Origin: JBQTHD01 sp052390275
GTDB taxonomy: Bacteria; Actinomycetota; Acidimicrobiia; Acidimicrobiales; AC-14
Direction: 5' to 3'
DNA: 34,704 bases
Assembly (NCBI GenBank): GCA_052390275.1
Contig: JBQTHD010000042.1
Span: forward strand, 1 to 34,704
Positions 22,695-31,131 of this stretch are shown here, in pieces. Below the pieces are notes generated by a model. The model had not been told where the DNA came from and did no database searches. It saw only the letters and a list, made by a program, of their open reading frames with translations. Positions within the stretch are counted from its first letter, which is position 1. Every line of letters begins with the position of its first letter. The translations under genes were made by a program, and so were the position numbers.

Positions 22695-22710
22695 ATTATC
22701 GGATTCTATA
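22695..22710 (-). promoter_or_regulatory. AT-rich patch upstream of the methyltransferase, possible -10 boxes
   Basis: On the minus strand TATAGAAT (22710-22703) and GATAAT (22700-22695) lie about 45-60 bases before the GTG start, in an unusually AT-rich spot. No good -35 box is found at standard spacing, so exact promoter placement is uncertain. The rest of the 22,652-22,844 gap shows no gene and no tRNA-like sequence. Confidence 0.3.
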
Positions 22711-22844
22711 CGTAGAGGACCACGCAACGCTGGACAACTCGCGGTGCGGGCCGTCTCGATCGACCGGCGTGACGAGAGGGAGGGCGGGACTCGGCAGGAC
22801 GGAGCTGCTCTAGGACTGGCGGTCGGCATACGACGAACGAACGC

Positions 22845-24029
22845 TCAGTCACTAGATCGCGCAGGTGGCGCCGCAGCGGGCCGAGGAGCGACTAGGGCCG
22901 AGAAGACCGCCGCAGCTTCCGCCTGCATGCCGGGGATGACGTGCTGATAGACGCTCATGGTGAATCCTGGGCTGGCATGGCCCAGCCGTTCGCTCACGAC
23001 CTTCACCGGAACCCCCGCTTTCAGGAGGAGCGTCGCGTGAGTGTGCCTCAGGTCGTGAAGGGTGATGTCCGGAAGGCCCGCCTTTGAGGCGGCGCGGTCG
23101 AACGTCTGGCTGAAGAGGTCCGGGTGGAGCCGCTCGCCGTCGGACCGGCAGAACACGAGATCCCGGTCGAGGTACCCAGCGCCGAGGGCGAGTCGCTCCT
23201 CGGCCTGAGCCTTGCGCCACTGACGAAGGACGCTGACGGTTCTCTCGTCGAGGTCGATGGTGCGCCGGCCGGCTCCCGTTTTCACGTCGGACAGTTGCAT
23301 CTCGTAGGCGACCGAAACCAGGGCCTGGCGCACCGAGAGGCGAGCCCCGTCGAAGTCCACGTCACACCAACGCAGACCAAGGATCTCTCCGCGGCGCATG
23401 CCGGTATGGGCGACGACGAAGAGCGCGGCGTAGGCACGGTTGTCGCGAAGATGGTCGAGGAACGTCCGAAGCTGGTCTGCGGTCCAGACCTTGATCTCGC
23501 GACGCTTGGCCGAGCCGAGCTTCGGCGGGTCGGCGACCGTGGCGACGTTCCGCAGGACGCTTCCCTTGCGGAGCGCATCCTTCAGCGCCTTGTGGAGCAC
23601 CAGGTGGACGAGCCGGACTGTCTTGACGCTCAGACCCCCCTCGCCGTCTCGGCGGCCCTTCGTCAGGAGCCGGGCGTAGAGGCCGTCGAGATCCTCGGGT
23701 GCGAGCTTGTGCAGCGGCACCCGTCCGAGCGTGGGCAGTACGTGGAGCTCGATGTTCCGGCGGTAGGAGTCGTACGTGCTGCGCCGGAGCTGGGCTTGCT
23801 GTAAAGGAAGCCACCGATCGGTCAGGTACTCGCCGAGCGTCGTCTTGTCTCGGGAGTTCGATTGCCCGTCGTTCCGACGCTTGACCAGCTCCGTGACGAG
23901 CCGTTCGGCGTCACTTCGCCTCGGGCCGGCGGGGATCCACCTCCGCCGCTCCTTGCCGGTCGCAGGATCGACCCCCTCGTAGATGACCGCGTAGAACTGC
24001 TTGCCCTTCTTGGCCGTGTAGCCGCGCAT
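22845..24029 (-). CDS. Tyrosine site-specific integrase
   Basis: This is a phage/ICE-type integrase. ATG 24029, with AAGGGAAG just upstream, gives 394 residues; a TTG 42 bases earlier would give 408, and residue numbers here follow the longer form. An N-terminal AP2-like arm-binding region (about 15-55), a SAM-like core-binding domain (about 78-175) and the catalytic domain follow in order. The catalytic set is complete: Arg226 in TGMRRGE, Lys264 in VKTGAGRR, His339 and Arg342 in HDLRHTH, His365 in RLGHAS and nucleophile Tyr375 in SVYQHV. It is transcribed with the small excisionase gene just upstream. Its 3' end points toward the methyltransferase island, so the att site may lie near 22,650-22,845 or at the tRNA. 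Confidence 0.93.
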   Translation of the reverse strand: MRGYTAKKGKQFYAVIYEGVDPATGKERRRWIPAGPRRSDAERLVTELVKRRNDGQSNSRDKTTLGEYLTDRWLPLQQAQLRRSTYDSYRRNIELHVLPTLGRVPLHKLAPEDLDGLYARLLTKGRRDGEGGLSVKTVRLVHLVLHKALKDALRKGSVLRNVATVADPPKLGSAKRREIKVWTADQLRTFLDHLRDNRAYAALFVVAHTGMRRGEILGLRWCDVDFDGARLSVRQALVSVAYEMQLSDVKTGAGRRTIDLDERTVSVLRQWRKAQAEERLALGAGYLDRDLVFCRSDGERLHPDLFSQTFDRAASKAGLPDITLHDLRHTHATLLLKAGVPVKVVSERLGHASPGFTMSVYQHVIPGMQAEAAAVFSALVAPRPAAAPPARSSD

Positions 24030-24163
24030 CAGCTTCCCTTTCGGAGCGAAGGAAGGGACGCCGGAGGCCAAGGAGCCGGGGAACCGACATCACCCTCCCC
24101 GGCGGCTACTTCGGCCATGGTACCGCTCGTGAGCCTCGTCGGGTTGCACCCGTCCGACCCCGG

Positions 24164-24424
24164 TCAACCGACGTGGACATCCGGCAAGCCGGCGTGCTCG
24201 TCCTCCGCGTCCCGGACATCCCCGTTGAGCAGGCGGCGAAGCCCGGACCGCGGGACCCGGAGGTGCCGACCAAGTTCGATCACCGGCAAGCCTTCCCGGC
24301 CACCAGTGGCGCGGTAGCGGCGAGCCAGCGTGTAGGCGGAGCTTCGTCCGATTCGAAGGACGGCGGCGGCCTCCTCGACCGTGAGCACGTCGGGCAGGGT
24401 GGTCGGGTTCGCGTCGAGGTCCAT
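24164..24424 (-). CDS. Excisionase-like helix-turn-helix protein
   Basis: The 86-residue protein contains an AlpA/Xis-type winged helix: LTVEEAAAVLRIGRSSAYTLARR (about 14-36), then GLPVIELGRHLRVPRSGLRRLL, the standard order of the helix-turn-helix_17 family. The ATG has AAGGGAG seven bases upstream. Placed immediately before the integrase gene on the same strand, it is probably the directionality factor for excision and may also regulate the integrase. Confidence 0.85.
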   Translation of the reverse strand: MDLDANPTTLPDVLTVEEAAAVLRIGRSSAYTLARRYRATGGREGLPVIELGRHLRVPRSGLRRLLNGDVRDAEDEHAGLPDVHVG

Positions 24425-24574
24425 CGGGGCTCCCTTCGGTCAACTTCTTGGAACTAGGCCGGTTCGCGACCGCAGATCTCGCGAGCGGTCAGGAGGAGAT
24501 CGGCGACTGGTGCGTCGGCGAGCGCACATGTGGCGCCGCCGCGAGATTCCGGGCAACGGCGGGCCTAGTTGTGC

Positions 24575-25246
24575 ATGCCGAGAGTCCACTACCTGACCAT
24601 CCGTTGCCCGTTCGGCTGCGAGGCGTGGCTGGCGCCTCCCTGGCTCGACGGCCACCGCGATCGCTGCACTGGCCGTCCGTGGGTCGACGACCTCCCGGAT
24701 CGAGCGGTCGTCCCGGCACCGCTGGCCGGCGTCCTTCTGTCGGTGCTGCCCCGTGCCCTCGTCGACGACGCACAGCGGCCGAGCGTGACGCGCGCCCAGC
24801 AGGACCGCGTCGCCCTCGACTTCCGCTTCGGGGCCTGCGTCCGCTCGCCGGTGGCCGGCGTGACCGCCCGCAGGTGGCTCAGGGTGGCGATCGCAGCCTT
24901 GGAGGCCAAGGGCCTTGAGTCCGTCCGGCGCGCCCTGAGCCCGGATGGGTTCGGACAGCTCGAACGCGAGCTCATTGAGCCGGGCGCCGACGTGGCCTGC
25001 CCCGAGTGCGGCGAATGCGTCACCGCACGTGGTCTCGCCACTCACCGGGCGACGAACGCCGCTTGCCGCTGGCGACGGGCGGCGCGCGAGGTGCGGGAAG
25101 CCTGGGACACGGGCTGGCGCGATCCGTTCAGCGTCGAGGGAGCGCCGCTGACGTGGGCCGAGCTCGTGGCACGGATGCACTGGAAGCGCCGGCTGCTCAC
25201 CGTCGATTTCCCGCGCTGGACCGCCGTCCTGCTCAAGCCCCAGTAG
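24575..25246 (+). CDS. Zinc-finger protein of the mobile element, function unknown
   Basis: About 223 residues from ATG 24575 (a TTG six bases earlier is possible). Two Cys/His clusters frame the protein: CPFGC with GHRDRC near the N-terminus (about 10-31), and CPECGECVTARGLATHRATNAAC (about 140-162), both of the CxxC...HxxxxxC type. The middle is helical with no clear catalytic motif, and the C-terminus has a short amphipathic stretch. It is convergent with the relaxase remains and divergent from the excisionase gene. A nucleic-acid-binding role in the element is plausible; I do not recognise a named family. Confidence 0.6.
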   Translation: MPRVHYLTIRCPFGCEAWLAPPWLDGHRDRCTGRPWVDDLPDRAVVPAPLAGVLLSVLPRALVDDAQRPSVTRAQQDRVALDFRFGACVRSPVAGVTARRWLRVAIAALEAKGLESVRRALSPDGFGQLERELIEPGADVACPECGECVTARGLATHRATNAACRWRRAAREVREAWDTGWRDPFSVEGAPLTWAELVARMHWKRRLLTVDFPRWTAVLLKPQ

Positions 25247-25256
25247 CCGAGCGCCA

Positions 25257-25283
25257 CGCGCCACCCCTTCAGGCGCTGGCGCG
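25257..25283. terminator. Hairpin between zinc-finger gene and relaxase 3' end
   Basis: CGCGCCA (25257-25263) and TGGCGCG (25277-25283) form a 7-bp perfect stem with a 13-base loop. It starts just after the zinc-finger stop and overlaps the final codons of the relaxase remnant on the other strand. It could terminate both convergent transcripts. Confidence 0.4.
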
Positions 25284-26285
25284 GCTGGCTCCCTCGTGGG
25301 TGAGGCGGGAACGCCCGGGCAGGGCCTCGTCGGCCAGCCCACGACGCCTTGCTCGCAACGCCGCGTCGTCAGGCGCCGGGCCGAGGATCGCCTCGGCGGC
25401 GCTCGACGGATCCTCAATCTCTGCCACGCCGGCGTCACGGCGGTAGCCCTCGATCCGCTGGTACAGCTCGGCGAGCCGATGGGGATCGTGGACGCATACG
25501 CCGAGGGCGGCATGGTGAGCGAGGTGCGGCCGAGCCCAGGCGGGTAGCTCGACGCCGTGGCTGCGCATTGACTCCCTCGCCGTCGCAACGACCAGGTCGA
25601 CCAGGAGGGCTGCGTCCTCCCGCCACTCCTGCGCTCTCGCCGGGTCGTGACTGCAACGCCCCAGTGCCCACTCCCACCGGCCCGAGCCTCCCAACGTAAG
25701 GTCCCACTTGACGTGGAAGGTGTGGAGGGCCGCAGCTGTCTCGTCCCAGCGCCGGGCAAGGAAGGGAAGGTGGCTGCGGGGTGGCAGCGCGTCGGCGACC
25801 GAGGCATCGAGCCGGCGTGTCCCGAGGCGGTCGGTCTGCCGTCGACGACGCTCGGCGGCCGGCGCCTCGGCCGACCCGCTGCCACCCTCCGCCGTTGCTC
25901 CGTCCTGCGGCCGGAAGCGGTCTGCGGCGGTGGTCGCAAGAGCCGATGGCGCTGCAGGGTCGATGTCGATCGCGGCGCGCTCGGGACCCGACCCGGCGAG
26001 TCGGGTGCTGACGGACACCTCGATCGGGGGTGGTGGTGCTTTGGGAAGTCGCTCGCCGTCCAGCGGGTCCAGCGAGCGGGTCAGGTACAGGTGGTTCGCC
26101 GAACGACCGCGAGTGATGTCGACGTAGGTCTCGGAGCGGCTGGCGTTCTCATCGATCCGGCTCGTGGACTCGATGAAGGTCGAGCCCTGGACGGCGTAGC
26201 TCGTCACCGCGTAGGCGTGGTCGAGTCCAACCTCAATGCGGCCTCCAGCACCCTCGTGCTCGTCGAAGAAGGAGCGGGCAGCTCG
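25269..26285 (-). pseudogene. MobF relaxase-helicase, C-terminal fragment
   Basis: This is the third frame segment of the broken relaxase. It carries HAYAVTSYAVQGSTF, the late helicase motif of TraA/TrwC-type RecD-like helicases, then RIDENASRSETYVDITRGRSA and HLYLTR, followed by a tail of about 230 residues (Pro/Ala-rich, then helical). The frame is open upstream to about 26,285, where FFDEHEGAGGRIEVGLDH continues what the preceding segment should have encoded. An internal start near 26,207 would only give a headless 312-residue protein, so it is treated as part of the pseudogene. Confidence 0.8.
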
Positions 26286-27793
26286 ATAAGTCCGAGGCGG
26301 TCGAAGGCCACCACGATGCAGTCCCGCGTGTCATTCCGGTGCTTGCGAAACGAGACGACCGTGCCCGTCGCGCCGTTGCGGACATAGTCGCCCTGGCGGC
26401 CGGCGGGGTGAAGGCTGCGGTCCCCGATCTTGGCCACGACGCGGTCGCCCACCGAGAACCGCCGATCGCGAGCGGCGTGCATCTCCTCCTGCCCGACATC
26501 CCCCGTCGCCTGCAGCAGTCGGTGGGCGAGGCGGTTGAGCTGCCACCGAGTCCGGTTTCGGCGGTCGACCATCGGGTGCTCGTCGCCTTCGCGCTGAGCC
26601 CGCCACCACCGCTCCAGGAGATCAAGGTAGAGATCGAGCTCGTCGCTGACGATGTGCAGGTGGCCGGCGGCGTCGAGCTGGGCGAGTGCTTCAGCGATGT
26701 TCCCTTCCCGCAGGGCGTCCGCGGCGGCCCGGTCATGCGCGTCGACGACGCGGTGCGACGTCTGCAGTTCCGGGGTGTGGGCCCCCGGGTCGGCGCACAG
26801 CACGCCGAACATGCCTCCGGCGCCCACGGCGCCGTGCTGGGCCGGGTCACCGATGAGCCGGACTGCGGCTCCCGTCGCCTCGGCCAGCCACAGCAGCCGT
26901 GCGAGGTCGCGATCGGAGACGGTCGATGCCTCGTCGACGATCAGAACCGTCCGGGCGTCGAGTGGGCCGCTCTGGGGGTCGGTGTGGGCGAGGTGCCACG
27001 CCAGCGTCTCCGATTCGATGCCGGCCTCGTGGCCGAGGTGGCGTGCCGCCTCCCCTTTCACCGCAGTGCCCAGGACCCGGTAGCCCACGACGCGCCACGC
27101 CTCGACTGCGGCTCGCATGGCCGTCGTCTTGCCGGCGCCGGCGCGTCCGACCGCGCACTGGACGCGGTCACCGCTCGTGCAGAACGAGGCCACCAGGTCG
27201 CGCTGCTCGGCACTGAGATGCCCGTTCCGGCCGAGTGCCCGCGCAAGAGCGTCGTGTGAGACCGTCGCCACGCCTGCGCCACGGCCGGCGCGGCATCGAT
27301 CAAGGATGCCGGCCTGCACGGTGAGCATCTCCCGGGTCGTGAACACCGGCTGGTCTGCCAGACTGGCGATGGACCGGTGCTGCTCGGCCAGCAATTCGAC
27401 GACGTGGTCGGAGGCCAGGAACTCGTCGGCAGTGCGCTCGACCTCGTTCGCAGGAAGCAGGAGGGGTCGTTCCCGTCCGGACGCATCGTCCATCCCGATG
27501 TCGGCTACCGCAGCGATCACGTCCGCCCGGGTGAAGACCGAGGTCCCCGAGCAGAGCCCGTCGGGTGCCGCCAGACGGGCGAAGATGGCCTCGTCGGGGG
27601 GTGGTGCCGGCACTGTGGTGACCCGGTGGACGCACCTTGCCAGGTCACGCCGCTTGAAGCCCAGCGCTCGGGCGCGGTCCCACCACTCAGCCAACAGATC
27701 GTCGGCGTCCGTGTGCCGCTTGGCCGGCCTCGTCCTCGTCACGAGGCCGCGAAGCTCGCCGATGGTCGCGGTACGGCCGATCAGAGCTTCCAA
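26204..27793 (-). pseudogene. MobF relaxase-helicase, central helicase fragment
   Basis: This is the second frame segment, about 529 codons. It begins in LEALIGRTATIGELRGLVTR, which should follow directly on the N-terminal segment. It holds the RecD-like helicase core: Walker A GRAGAGKTTAM, Walker B VLIVDEASTVSD, and the GDPAQHGAVGAGGMF and LQTSHR motifs, then the SH3-like part (FSVGDRVVAKIGD, NGATGTVVSF). The frame ends with about 25 foreign residues after FDRLGLIELP, where one lost base moves the true frame to the next segment. The helicase core has no internal stop. Confidence 0.85.
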
Positions 27794-27798
27794 CTCGG

Positions 27799-29166
27799 CT
27801 ACCGCGTCGTCGCCTCGCTGGACCGGCGGGAGAACTCCCGCAGGACCGGGTCCGGCATGCCGTCGATCTCCCAGCTGCCCTTGCGCCCCCGTCGCCAGCC
27901 CACGCCGAGTTCGGTGGTGAGTCGGTAGCGCATCTCGGCCGTGGCCAGCGCCGAGGCTTCGCCGGCGTGGCGGTAGAGCCAGCGGGCGTCGAGGGCCCGC
28001 CGTGTCCCGTCCGGGTCGACGACCGTGTTCGCCACCACGTTGTGGTGGTGCGGGAACGGGTCAAGGGCGCGGCTGGTCAGATGCCGGAAGGAGGCGACCG
28101 TCCACCCCCGGGTGCTGACCGGGTCGCCAGCCGCCCGCGCCATGGAAGCGGCGTACTCCAGGTGGTTCATCCCCCGGTCGTTGCCCGCCTGGATGGCGCC
28201 GAGCACCGCCGCGCGGGTGGCGTCGTCGCCCAGAAGTGCGAGGACCCCGAGAGACTTCTCCGTGGTGAGGGTGAGGTCGTAGCCCACGCGTACCGCCGGG
28301 GCGCTCCGGTGGTGGAGGTACTCGACGAGATCGGACCGCCTCACCAGCCATTGGCCCTTGAGCCCGCGGTGCGCCCGCAGGAACGGTCGTGGCAATTCCT
28401 GCCCGGTGACCCGGGCCGCCTCGATCCTTTCCCGGTTGCGCTCCCACTTCTTGCACAGCGTCCGCAGGTACCGGGCGCTCACGCCCGCGATCCGGGCCGC
28501 CTCGGCGAGAGTAAGGGTGTCTCCAGGGGCACCGGCCGCCGCAACCGCCTCCGGGTCGGGCCCGGCGGCCCGTCCCGCCTCGCAGCGCTGAAGTTCCCGC
28601 TCGCTGACCCAGCGCGATCCGTCCTGGTCGACCATCGGCGCGAGGTAGGACCCGTCGTACTCGGCCGTGGGCGGGGCGGTGCCGCCGAGCAGGGCACAGG
28701 CGGCCTGAACGGCGAGCGCTTCGCCGGCCGCCACCAGCCGCTCGACCTCGCTCACCTCGAGCTTGAGTGCCGCCGCCGCATCCGGCATGTCGTACAGCGG
28801 CTCGCCGTCGGCGTCCCAGCGCGTCGCGGTGCCCCGGGCGAGGGTCGGCCGCCGGCCCGCCGACCCCTGAGCGGTGATGAGCCGCACGCCGGTGTGCGGG
28901 TCTCGTCCCGCGAGCACTCGGGCGAAGTCGCGGGACTCGACCGATCCCGTCAGCCCCATCTCGGCTGCGCCGTTGCCCAACCAGCGTCCCGGCTCAGCGC
29001 TGCCGTCGGCGTAGTACCGGGACGGGCCAGTCTGGCCGGCGACTTGCCGCTCAGTCGCCGGTTGCGCCGGGGGCGGTGGGCCGTCGAGGTAGCGGACGAT
29101 GTCGTCGACCACCTGGCCGACGCTCCGCCCTCCGGCCGAGCCGAGCGGCGTGATGGTGAACCTCAC
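27799..29166 (-). pseudogene. MobF relaxase (TrwC/TraA-like), N-terminal fragment
   Basis: This is the first segment, about 455 codons from GTG 29166. Relaxases nick the transferred strand at oriT. Tyr pair RYYAD (about 50-51) is the likely nucleophile site, GYDLTLTTEKSLGVLALLGDD (about 292-312) is the family core, and PFPHHHNVVANT is the metal-binding three-His motif. An insert of roughly 200 residues between Tyr motif and core includes a helix-turn-helix-like LAEAARIAGVSARYLRTLCKKW. The frame stops at 27,799 after REFSRRSSEATTR, while the next frame continues with DDAVAELEALIGRT, so one base is missing near 27,815. Joined, the three segments would make a relaxase-helicase of about 1,300 residues, a normal size. 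Confidence 0.85.
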
Positions 29167-29188
29167 GACGACGGCGCGCGGGCGGCCC

Positions 29189-29213
29189 GCAGGTTCCCCG
29201 CAGGGGAACCTGC
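29189..29213. promoter_or_regulatory. Perfect 11-bp inverted repeat upstream of relaxase (oriT or attenuator candidate)
   Basis: GCAGGTTCCCC (29189-29199), GCA, GGGGAACCTGC (29203-29213) form a perfect hairpin 23 bases before the relaxase start and downstream of the preceding gene. MobF relaxases commonly bind an inverted repeat beside nic, and oriT often lies next to the relaxase gene, so this is a candidate relaxase site. A terminator or attenuator between the two same-strand genes is the other option. The remaining gap to 29,320 shows nothing else. Confidence 0.5.
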
Positions 29214-29320
29214 AAGGGTCTGTCCGGGGGATGGGCTGGTCGGCGGCGACGGGTGAGGGGCACTCGCGGGACGGTTCCCGGAGCGGGACGCGGGTGCGGA
29301 ATGGTGGTGGGTGTTCGGCG

Positions 29321-29869
29321 TCATCGACTCAGTGAGGGCCTGCTAGCTGGTGGCTGGTTCGACAGGCGGTCGAGGTGCCGGCTCATGCGGACGTGGGGCG
29401 GGGCGGCATCCGCTGGCGGCGTCGCTGGCGACTGCGATAAGCGAGCGAGACCGTCGAGGTGCTGGCCGAGCAGCCGTTCGTGTTCCTGACGGCACCACGA
29501 AGGCAGCCGCTCGAGTTGGTGCTCACGCACCGGCGGCACCTCGGTGTAGACCCGGAGTTCGCCCGGCACAGGCATGGCGGCGAACCGGAAGCGCACGATC
29601 CGCTCGACCGTGTGCCACAGGGGGCTGCTGCGCGCCGTTCCGTGCCCGAGGCCGAGCTGGCGGGCCAGGTCTTCGGCCGGCACCCGGGCCGGCGCCGCCT
29701 GCCGCCACAGCGACGTGCAGTGGCGCAGCAGCAGCACCGAGCTCGGTCCAATCACCGGCGCCCAGCACCGCTCCAGGTAGGGGTGGTCGAGGGGAAACCC
29801 GGCCTGGCGCACCGGCGCTGACGGGTGGGGGACGGCGTGGAGGTCGAATACCTCGGGGTTGGTCGTCAC
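29321..29869 (-). CDS. Conserved-looking element protein upstream of relaxase, unknown function
   Basis: About 182 residues from GTG 29869. The N-terminal half has a helix-turn-helix-like segment (AEDLARQLGLGHGTARSSPLWHTVERIVRF, about 63-93), followed by a short beta part (VPGELRVYTEVPPV) and a helical C-terminus ending in a Pro-rich tail. The layout DHPYLERCWAPVIGPSSVLLLRH plus winged-helix-like core resembles small proteins found beside actinobacterial MobF relaxases, but I cannot name a family. It is on the same strand as the relaxase, 154 bases upstream of it, and may be an accessory or regulatory DNA-binding protein of conjugation. Confidence 0.6.
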   Translation of the reverse strand: MTTNPEVFDLHAVPHPSAPVRQAGFPLDHPYLERCWAPVIGPSSVLLLRHCTSLWRQAAPARVPAEDLARQLGLGHGTARSSPLWHTVERIVRFRFAAMPVPGELRVYTEVPPVREHQLERLPSWCRQEHERLLGQHLDGLARLSQSPATPPADAAPPHVRMSRHLDRLSNQPPASRPSLSR

Positions 29870-29918
29870 GGTGAACTAGGCCCCGCGCACCCTCGGGTTC
29901 TCGCGTCGAGTCGCTCGC

Positions 29919-30017
29919 GGGACGCGTCCCCTCATCCCGAAGGGCCTACTTCCTGCGATTCCGGCTGCTGCGGGACAGAAGCGGGAACGCCAGCGGGAAC
30001 GGAAACGGGAACGGTCC
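29919..30017. repeat. Iteron-like direct repeats and palindrome between divergent element genes
   Basis: The gene-free stretch 29,870-30,186 holds a perfect 12-base palindrome GGGACGCGTCCC (29919-29930) and four direct repeats of CGGGAAC-type units (29971 CGGGAC, then CGGGAAC at 29982, 29994 and 30006) on a 12-base spacing, roughly one helical turn. Another GCCGGGAACGG lies near 30,133. Phased direct repeats plus a palindrome between divergent genes suggest a replication origin, transfer origin or operator of the element. Confidence 0.55.
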
Positions 30018-30186
30018 ATGGTCCGATGGCCGGGTGACGACGTCTCCAGACCAACCGGCGGGACCTCCGGTTCCCGTCCCGCGACGGATTTCTCGGAACA
30101 GGACGCGAACCGGAACGCCTGGAGGAGCGGCGCCGGGAACGGCCTTCCGGATGCTCCCCGTGCTCACCCAGCACGAGGAGGAACCG

Positions 30187-30876
30187 ATGAACCGAACCCT
30201 GGCCGAACTGGACCGGGAGTGGGCCGACCTGGACCGCTCTCCCGCCACCGTGCAAGCCCTCGCCCGATGGGCCGACGAGGAGCCGGCGCTGGCCGGCCTC
30301 GGCAGCCTCACCGCCGTACTCGCCCAGCGGCGGGCGGCGCGCGGCCCGGACGTCAACCTGGCGCTCGCCCGCTTGGCCGCCACCGACGAGCTGGCCGCCC
30401 GGACCCTGCTCCAGGGCCTCATCCCGGGACTGCTCAAGATCGCCACCACCCGCTTCGCCGACGACCCCCTGGCCTTCGACGAGTTCGTCTCCCTCGCCTG
30501 GGAGCGCATCCGGACCTACCCGACGAGCCGTGCGGGCTCCGTGGCCGCCAACGTCATCTGGGACGTCCGCAAGCGCTACCGGGAGCACCGGGCGATCGAG
30601 GAGCCGGACTCGCTGGAGCTTGGCCCTGTCCCGGCGGACCTGGCGCCGTCGCCCGAGGACATCCTGCTCCGGTCGTCCGCACTCGACGACATCGTTGCCG
30701 CCCACCGCGACGGCGTGATCGGCAAGGTGGCGCTCACGCTGATCCTGCGGACCCGCCTCGACGAGGTGCCCTTGGAGGTGGCGGCGGCCGAGCAGCAGGC
30801 GACGGCACGCCAGGCCAACTGCATCCGCTGGAGGGCCGAGCGCCGCCTCCGGCCGGTGCTGGGGATGGTCAGCTGA
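30187..30876 (+). CDS. Helical sigma-factor-like protein of the element, uncertain
   Basis: 229 residues from ATG 30187, chosen for its strong GAGGAGGAA ribosome site; an upstream ATG-type start at 30034 would add 51 Pro/Arg-rich residues that look noncoding. The protein is almost entirely helical. LLKIATTRFADDPLAFDEFVSLAWERIRTY (about 82-111) resembles the helix arrangement of sigma-70 region 2, and VAAAEQQATARQANCIRWRAERRL near the C-terminus could be a region-4-like helix-turn-helix. No clear hit to a named family comes to mind. It is divergent from the relaxase-side genes across the iteron region, which fits a regulator or accessory protein. Confidence 0.55.
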   Translation: MNRTLAELDREWADLDRSPATVQALARWADEEPALAGLGSLTAVLAQRRAARGPDVNLALARLAATDELAARTLLQGLIPGLLKIATTRFADDPLAFDEFVSLAWERIRTYPTSRAGSVAANVIWDVRKRYREHRAIEEPDSLELGPVPADLAPSPEDILLRSSALDDIVAAHRDGVIGKVALTLILRTRLDEVPLEVAAAEQQATARQANCIRWRAERRLRPVLGMVS

Positions 30877-30939
30877 GGATGGCGGCCGCCACTCCTCGTC
30901 CGCCCCTCGACGCCCTGGGTGGTTCGGGGGTAGAGTCCC

Positions 30940-31075
30940 GTGGGGGGCACTTTCGGGTGCCCCTTGGTCTTGCCAGCCTGACCGGTTCAGAGGCTGGCCC
31001 ACCAAGCGGCCGGTCCCGATCGGTCCCTCGGGTAACGGGCGACCTCCTGTCGGGGGAAACCGGAACTCGACGGAG
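30940..31075. other. Cluster of nested inverted repeats, candidate structured RNA
   Basis: Within the 254 bases after the sigma-like gene there is no coding frame but several stems: GGGGCAC/GTGCCCC (30944-30950 with 30957-30963), CTTGGT/ACCAAG (30963-30968 with 31001-31006) enclosing GCCAGCCT/AGGCTGGC (30972-30979 with 30991-30998), and CTCCTGTCG/CGACGGAG (31044-31052 with 31068-31075, one bulge). The first may simply terminate the upstream gene. The rest could be a structured RNA or a decayed intron-like element; orientation is not certain. Confidence 0.4.
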
Positions 31076-31131
31076 CGCCGGGGCAGGGCGTCCATGTGGC
31101 GCTCAGATCGAAGGAAGGGGACCGCATGTCC

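Noticed and set aside
22652..22844. A second copy of the tRNA 3' end (att site) next to the integrase
   Set aside because: I looked for TTCAAATCCCGCC-like sequence on both strands here and found none.
27799..27830. Programmed frameshifting between relaxase segments
   Set aside because: No slippery heptamer or downstream structure is evident at either break, and both are simple one-base losses.
29932..31095. Minus-strand frame of about 387 codons through the iteron region and the sigma-like gene
   Set aside because: It crosses an intergenic repeat region and shows only repeat-derived PVSVPAGVP-like residues and no domain; the opposite-strand gene has a strong ribosome site.
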